DNA of 64,000 nucleotides, taken from NCBI RefSeq assembly GCF_000250675.2, contig NC_018681.1, positions 496,001-560,000 on the forward strand. The letters are read 5' to 3'. The notes beneath the pieces are model-generated. The model had not been told where the DNA came from and did no database searches. It saw nothing but the letters and a program-made list of their open reading frames with translations. The position numbers and the translations under genes are program-made. Positions 62,869 through 64,000 of the stretch are shown here, one piece after another. How positions within the stretch are numbered: position 1 is the first letter of the stretch; each line of letters starts with the position of its first letter. The DNA is from Nocardia brasiliensis ATCC 700358 (GTDB taxonomy: Bacteria > Actinomycetota > Actinomycetes > Mycobacteriales > Mycobacteriaceae).

Positions 62869-62907
62869 CGAACGGCCGCCGCACCGTTGGGTGCGACAGC
62901 CGTTTCG
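62869..62907 (-). terminator. Possible terminator of lpqE
   Basis: CGAACGGC (62869-62876) pairs with GCCGTTTCG (62899-62907) around an inner CGCACC/GGTGCG stem. It lies 23 bp after the lpqE stop. A T-run is absent. Confidence 0.45.
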
Positions 62908-62929
62908 TCAGGGGGTCTGGACGGCTTTT

Positions 62930-63688
62930 TTAGTGCCCGCCGCCCTTGTGCTCGGCCTCGGCCGGGCCGGACTTGTCCGATTCGTGCCGCTCGGTCACGA
63001 CGCCCGCGTCCACCGGCACCTGCACCTGGACGGTCCCGTTCTGCTTGAAGTTGAACGTGACGGTGTAGGTGAGCCCCGGACCGATGTCCTTGCTCAGGTT
63101 GGTGATCTCGATCAGGATCGGCTTGGCCGCCGGATCGTCGGAGACGGCGGGCTCGGTCGCGTGCTCACCGGTGCCGTGCGCATCCGCCGGCGCGGGCGTG
63201 CTGCTCGGCGCGCCCGAGGTGGTCGGCTTGGCCGTGGCGGGCGCCGCGTGCGTATCACCGGCCGGTGCGCCGTGCGCGCTCGGCGCGGCGGCGGCCGCGA
63301 CCACGGTCTGCTGCGGGGCGAGCGCCACCGTCGACTGACCGGCCGCCGGCGTGATCTTCACCGTGCCCAGGTCGGTGCTGATGCTGGTCAGCTCGTCGGG
63401 CACGGACGGGCTGTTGTTGACGATGGACAGCGCGATGAGCGCCTTGCCGCCCTTGGCGTTCGTGTACTCGGAGCCGTGCGCGGGGAACACGATGTGCACG
63501 TTGCGCAGCGCGATCTTGCCGATGTCCGCGTGGTTGCCGTTGATCGCGGCCACCTGGTCCGCGGTCTGTGAGATCTGACCCGCGCTACAGCCGGTCAGTG
63601 CAATCGCCGCTCCGGCGGCGAGTGCGGCAACCGGCACCATGCGACGGCGCACCTTTTGCAAGGCGGTCACAGCTTTCAGGGCAGTCAC
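62930..63688 (-). CDS. lpqE: Lipoprotein LpqE
   Basis: 252 residues from GTG 63688, with GGAGGG upstream. The signal peptide ends in the lipobox ALTGCSA, so it is a lipid-anchored outer-face protein. The body is a conserved beta-rich domain, then an Ala/Pro/His-rich linker (about 120-175) and a C-terminal strand region (ILIEITNLSKDIGPG, TVTFNFKQNG). It matches the LpqE that follows radA in M. tuberculosis. Its function is unknown. Confidence 0.9.
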   Translation of the reverse strand: MTALKAVTALQKVRRRMVPVAALAAGAAIALTGCSAGQISQTADQVAAINGNHADIGKIALRNVHIVFPAHGSEYTNAKGGKALIALSIVNNSPSVPDELTSISTDLGTVKITPAAGQSTVALAPQQTVVAAAAAPSAHGAPAGDTHAAPATAKPTTSGAPSSTPAPADAHGTGEHATEPAVSDDPAAKPILIEITNLSKDIGPGLTYTVTFNFKQNGTVQVQVPVDAGVVTERHESDKSGPAEAEHKGGGH

Positions 63689-64000
63689 GGGTTGTCCCTC
63701 CATGTCGACCGGGCTCACTCCGCTAGGGAGTTAATAACTAGGGAGCGTAGTAGTTCGTCCGGCGGACCGGGACCCGGGGCTCGCGACTCGCGGGCGGTTG
63801 GTAACAACTCGATCGAGTGCCGACCGGTTGCGGACGTGCTGCCAGCGATGTTCGCGGCTGAGCGCGGGCACAATGCGGGGAGTTAACCCGTTCTGGCACA
63901 ACATAATGCACACCGACCGGGTCTTGTCAAGCCCTGAGGTTGCCTCGTTGTGGCCCTGACCTGCATGGTTGATCGCGCCGTTACCGAGTCGCATGTTAAA
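63689..64000. other. Upstream region of lpqE, right window edge
   Basis: About 310 bp. Near the lpqE start lie two copies of CTAGGGAG (63723-63730 and 63738-63745) around TTAATAA, a possible promoter or operator. I see no gene to the window end. In M. tuberculosis carD would be the next divergent gene, beyond this edge. Confidence 0.5.

Overview
The window is a high-GC actinobacterial chromosome segment, most likely from Nocardia or a close mycolata relative. The evidence is gene order. From 13.8 kb onward the backbone follows the Mycobacterium tuberculosis order Rv3610c to Rv3584: ftsH, folE, folP, folB, folK, DUF3180, DUF6779, DUF2520, panC, panD, coaX, lysS, lsr2, clpC1, mhuD, an alpha/beta hydrolase, mutY, carbonic anhydrase, an Rv3587c-like protein, radA and lpqE. 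Lsr2, MhuD, leaderless GTG starts and a KstR-like operator fit the same group. No rRNA, tRNA, insertion sequence, prophage or CRISPR array was recognised.

Region 1 (1-13.5 kb) is accessory. It has a tandem pair of membrane-anchored Ser/Thr kinase-like proteins, the second of which (cut by the left edge) has lost catalytic residues. It also has an amidase homologue lacking its catalytic lysine, a LysR regulator, an aldehyde dehydrogenase/SDR operon divergent from a PucR-type regulator, and small hypothetical genes. Region 2 (13.8-27.7 kb) is the conserved block: FtsH, folate biosynthesis, pantothenate/CoA biosynthesis, lysS and lsr2. Inside it sits a cysteine dioxygenase/rhodanese pair preceded by a 13-codon leaderless reading frame with two adjacent Cys codons. 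That frame can base-pair with the ribosome-binding site of the dioxygenase, which looks like a cysteine-responsive attenuator.

Region 3 (27.9-44.5 kb) lies between lsr2 and clpC1 and is mostly accessory: an FHA protein, a DUF1772 protein, an M78 peptidase with a DUF6545-type membrane protein, a secreted lipase with a KstR-like box, and a biosynthetic cluster. The cluster is a bimodular NRPS (C-A-T-C-A-T-TE, first module predicted for Ser), an FAD monooxygenase and a condensation/PapA-like acyltransferase in one operon, divergent from an SDR and an MFS exporter.

Region 4 (44.9-47.6 kb) holds clpC1, which is broken by an inversion. The 5' 745 codons lie on the minus strand (45012-47247). The promoter and ribosome-binding side (before 45012) and the last 107 codons plus terminator (from 47248) remain on the plus strand. 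Re-inverting the segment restores an in-frame 852-residue ClpC1 with a correctly placed ribosome-binding site. This is either a real lesion or switch, or an assembly error.

Region 5 (47.6-64 kb) holds an LLM oxidoreductase, a VWA protein, a two-component system divergent from an ABC exporter, a TetR/azoreductase/SMR module with two operator palindromes, an OsmC protein, a cobalamin-riboswitch-controlled cbtBA cobalt transporter, and the conserved mhuD-hydrolase-mutY-can-radA-lpqE run. disA, which neighbours radA in M. tuberculosis, is absent here. The right edge lies in the lpqE upstream region.
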